DNA of 9,013 nt. Origin: Thermoleophilia bacterium. GTDB lineage: Bacteria > Actinomycetota > Thermoleophilia > Miltoncostaeales > Miltoncostaeaceae. How positions within the stretch are numbered: the stretch's first letter is position 1; each line of letters begins with the position of its first letter. Below, in pieces: positions 7,233 through 9,013 of the stretch. The stretch is taken from NCBI GenBank assembly GCA_016463385.1, contig JAEMRL010000079.1:1-9013 (forward strand), in the 5' to 3' direction. Under the pieces are notes generated by a model, which was given only the letters and a program-made list of their open reading frames with translations, made no database searches and had not been told where the DNA came from. Position numbers and translations under genes: made by a program.

Positions 7233-8659
7233 TCCGGTCCCTCCCGCGGCCCTGGCGCACCCTGCGGGGGCGCCTCGTGTTGGCGGCGGCGGTGGGCCTG
7301 ATCGCGGCGGCCGCGGTGTTCGCGGCGGTCGGCGGGGGATTGATCCGCTCGCAGTCCCAGGCCGTCGCCCGGGCCGAGCTCGACCGCCAGGCGAAGGCGC
7401 TGGCGGGCATCGTCAGCGAGCAGGCCGAGCGCCAGCTCGCGCGCGGCGTCGAGTTCACCTTCATCCGCCCGAGCAACCTCCAGGCGCTCGTCGCCCCCAA
7501 CGCGCAGCTCTACTACTCCGGGCTCCAGCTCACCCCGGGTGGCGAGCACCCCACGGGGGAGATCCCGTCCGTGGCGGCGCGCGAGATCGACTACGGCCTC
7601 CTGGAGCGGGAGGAGGTGCAGCGCATCGACTTCACCCTGCCAGGCGAGTCGCGGCCGACAGAGGCCTCCGCCGCGGCCGTCTACCTGGGCGACGAGGCGG
7701 TCGGTGCCATCCTGCTGGCGCGCCCCCCGGGGGAGCTCGCCTCCGCGTGGCCCGACGTGGCCTCGCGGGTCTTCACCGCGGCCGGGCTCGGACTCGGGGT
7801 CGCGCTGCTGCTGACGCTGCTGCTCACGAGCCGTACGACGCGGCCACTGACCGCCATGCAGGCCGCGACGCACCGGGTCGCCGGGGGCGACCTGCGCACC
7901 GAGCTCGGGCCCACCGGCACCCAGGAGCTCGACGAGCTGGCCTCCGACTTCAACCTGATGGTGCGCCGGCTGGCCGAGCGCGAGGGCGAGACCCGAGAGT
8001 TCCTCATGCGCGTCACCCACGACCTTCGCACGCCGCTCACGGCCATCCGCGGACACGCGGCGGCCCTCTCCGACGGGGTGGTGCCGGCCGACGCCGTCCC
8101 GCGCTCGCTCGCGGCGATCGAGGGCGAGGCCGCGCGCCTCGAGTCGCTCGTGGCCGACCTGCTCGACCTGGCGCGGCTCGACGCCGAGCGGTTCGACCTC
8201 GACCTGTCCTCGGTCGAGCCGGCGGGCGTGCTCGACCGGGCGTTCGACGCCATGCAGGCCGAGGCGATCACCCGCGGCGTCGCCTTCGAGCGGGGCATCG
8301 AGCCCCTCCGGCCGCTCGTCACCGACGAGTCGCGCGTGCAGCGCATCGTGAGCAACCTGCTCGACAACGCGATCCACTGGACCCCGCGCGGCGGCACGGT
8401 GCGGCTCGAGGGTCACGAGCGGCCCGGCGGGGGCTTCCGCGCCTCGGTCACCGACACGGGCCCCGGCATCCCGGCCTCCGAGCAGGAGCGCATCTTCGAG
8501 GCGTTCCAGTCGCAGGAGACCCCCGACGGCCGCCGCGGCAGCGGCCTCGGCCTGGCCATCAGCCGCCAGCTGGCCCGGGCCCTCGGCGGCGACGTCCGCG
8601 TGGAGAGCCGAGAGGGCGTCGGCAGCCGCTTCGTGCTGGACGTCCCCGACCGCCACTGA
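7229..8659 (+). CDS. HAMP-containing membrane sensor histidine kinase
   Basis: This 476-residue kinase phosphorylates the response regulator encoded immediately upstream. The GTG start overlaps the regulator stop in GTGA, so the pair is translationally coupled. Transmembrane helix 1 is about residues 16-38, the extracytoplasmic sensor region about 39-178 and helix 2 about 181-200. A HAMP linker spans about 200-253 (RPLTAMQAATHRVAGGDL). The HisKA helix has phospho-acceptor H264 in RVTHDLRTPL. The ATPase domain has the N box (N376, SNLLDNAIHW), G1 DTGPGI (409-414), F box FEAF (423-426) and G2 GSGLGLAI (437-444). All catalytic boxes are intact. The sensor region contains no PAS, Cache or other domain I can recognise, so the stimulus is unknown. 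Confidence 0.95.
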
Positions 8660-8661
8660 GG

Positions 8662-8691
8662 GCGCCCTCGCCGGCCGGCCCGGCGGGGCGC
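8662..8691 (+). terminator. Strong GC hairpin closing the two-component operon
   Basis: GCGCCC (8662-8667) pairs with GGGCGC (8686-8691), and CGCCGG (8669-8674) pairs with CCGGCG (8680-8685). T8668 is the only bulge and the loop is 5 nt. The 12 bp of GC stem start 2 nt after the kinase stop codon and are followed by TTCCTC. An intrinsic-type terminator is likely although the T-tract is poor. Confidence 0.65.
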
Positions 8692-8766
8692 TTCCTCAGA
8701 GCGGGTGGCGCCACGTGATCGTCTGTGCGGTCGGACGAATCCGTGCGCGGGACGTGCGTCGACGCA

Positions 8767-8793
8767 CTGATCTCCCTCTTGCGGGGAGATCAG
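8767..8793. repeat. Perfect 10-bp inverted repeat, hairpin A
   Basis: CTGATCTCCC (8767-8776) is exactly complementary to GGGAGATCAG (8784-8793) around a 7-nt loop. Read on the minus strand the loop becomes a C-G pair closing a GCAA tetraloop plus one bulged A. The left arm overlaps the end of a perfect 14-bp palindrome, GTGCGTCGACGCAC (8754-8767). Confidence 0.85.
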
Positions 8794-8797
8794 GGCG

Positions 8798-8827
8798 GCA
8801 AATCGGCCCTTGGTCGGGCCGATTTGC
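8798..8827. repeat. Perfect 12-bp inverted repeat, hairpin B
   Basis: GCAAATCGGCCC (8798-8809) is exactly complementary to GGGCCGATTTGC (8816-8827) around a 6-nt loop (TTGGTC on plus, GACCAA on minus). It lies only 4 nt after hairpin A. Half of the stem is A/T rich, unlike the surrounding DNA, and no T-tract follows on either strand, so a simple terminator is unlikely. Confidence 0.85.
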
Positions 8828-8831
8828 ATCT

Positions 8832-8863
8832 TCAGGCACCGCCTTGCGGCGGGGATGGCCTGA
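8832..8863. repeat. Two-part inverted repeat, hairpin C
   Basis: TCAGGC (8832-8837) pairs with GCCTGA (8858-8863), and inside it CCGCC (8839-8843) pairs with GGCGG (8848-8852). An asymmetric internal loop lies between them (1 nt against 5 nt). The apical loop is TTGC on the plus strand and GCAA, a GNRA tetraloop, on the minus strand. Confidence 0.75.
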
Positions 8864-9013
8864 GAAACACCGAGTGCAGTGCGCTGCAAGGGACGGCCAC
8901 ATGGGACGGTCACGTCCGCGAGACCGGAGGGTTCCCGTGCGCAGTGCCTGCTTCCGTCCCGTGACCAGGTGGTCTGCGCAGCGATGGACGGTCCGAAGGT
9001 CCACTGCGCCCTG

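Larger units (their letters stand above)
8692..9013. ncRNA. Candidate structured RNA or hairpin-rich element at the right edge; no gene seen
   Basis: This stretch has no plausible protein gene. It is packed with self-complementary sequence: the palindrome at 8754-8767, hairpins A, B and C within 8767-8863, a 5-bp hairpin TGCAG-TGCG-CTGCA at 8875-8888, and a possible TGGAC/GTCCA stem at 8985-9003. Longer-range complementarity is also present: GCGCAGTG (8939-8946) with CACTGCGC (9002-9009), and CCGTCCC (8954-8960) with either copy of GGGACGG (8890-8896, 8903-8909). GCAA loops on hairpins A and C favour a minus-strand RNA. I looked for hallmarks of RNase P RNA, tmRNA, SRP RNA, tRNA and common riboswitches and saw none. 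It runs off the window. A repeat element or attachment region is the main alternative. Confidence 0.35.

Noticed and set aside
8703..8716. GGGTGGCGCCACG resembling a T-box antiterminator sequence
   Set aside because: The conserved T-box core (GGGTGGNACCGCG) is only partly matched, and the upstream specifier domain would have to lie inside the kinase gene.
8696..9004. Open frames on both strands through the hairpin region (plus 8725-8964, minus 8696-9004)
   Set aside because: No domain or coherent composition, no ribosome-binding site, and they run through perfect inverted repeats; non-coding structure explains the region better.
8864..9013. RNase P RNA, tmRNA, SRP RNA or tRNA at the right edge
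   Set aside because: Conserved cores that I can recall (GAGGAAAGTCC for RNase P, the GGAAGGAAGCAG-type SRP loop, tRNA GGTTCRA, the tmRNA 5' end) are absent on both strands.

Overview
The window is very GC-rich, with G or C at most third codon positions. It has GTG starts, GTGA/TGATG-type gene overlaps and at least two genes whose -10 boxes sit almost on the start codon (leaderless style). This fits a high-GC Actinobacteriota chromosome. A deep lineage such as Thermoleophilia is my guess from the overall look, not something the sequence proves. No insertion sequence, phage gene, CRISPR array, tRNA or rRNA was recognised. All seven protein genes look intact, apart from an unresolved start (nadE) and a possibly shifted C-terminus (the secreted protein).

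Left half, minus strand (108-5094). In transcription order there is a glutamine-dependent NAD+ synthetase (nadE), a secreted subtilisin-family (S8) protease, a small YciI-like protein, and an AcuC/class I histone-deacetylase-like hydrolase. The first three overlap end to start (11 nt, then 1 nt) and look like one translationally coupled operon. A GC hairpin directly follows the YciI-like gene. AcuC lies 88 nt further on and has its own leaderless-type promoter, so it is probably a separate unit. nadE has no ATG, GTG or TTG where the family normally begins; an ATC stands in that position.

Middle (5095-6385). A divergent intergenic region of about 200 bp separates nadE from two plus-strand genes. 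The first is a small zinc-ribbon protein with a disordered, repeat-bearing tail. The second is a short secreted, probably beta-rich protein of no family I recognise.

Right half, plus strand (6490-8659). An OmpR/PhoB-type response regulator and its HAMP-containing sensor histidine kinase overlap by a GTGA junction. They are driven by a good leaderless promoter and closed by a strong GC hairpin. Together they form a complete membrane-to-DNA signalling pair. The signal is unknown because the roughly 140-residue extracytoplasmic region of the kinase matches nothing I know.

Right edge (8692-9013). No credible gene, but a dense run of perfect inverted repeats: a 14-bp palindrome, then 10-bp, 12-bp and 6+5-bp hairpins, then further self-complementary stretches. 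Read on the minus strand, two of the hairpins are capped by GCAA (GNRA-type) tetraloops. This is the best candidate in the window for something undescribed, either a structured non-coding RNA or a hairpin-rich repeat element, and it is cut by the window end.
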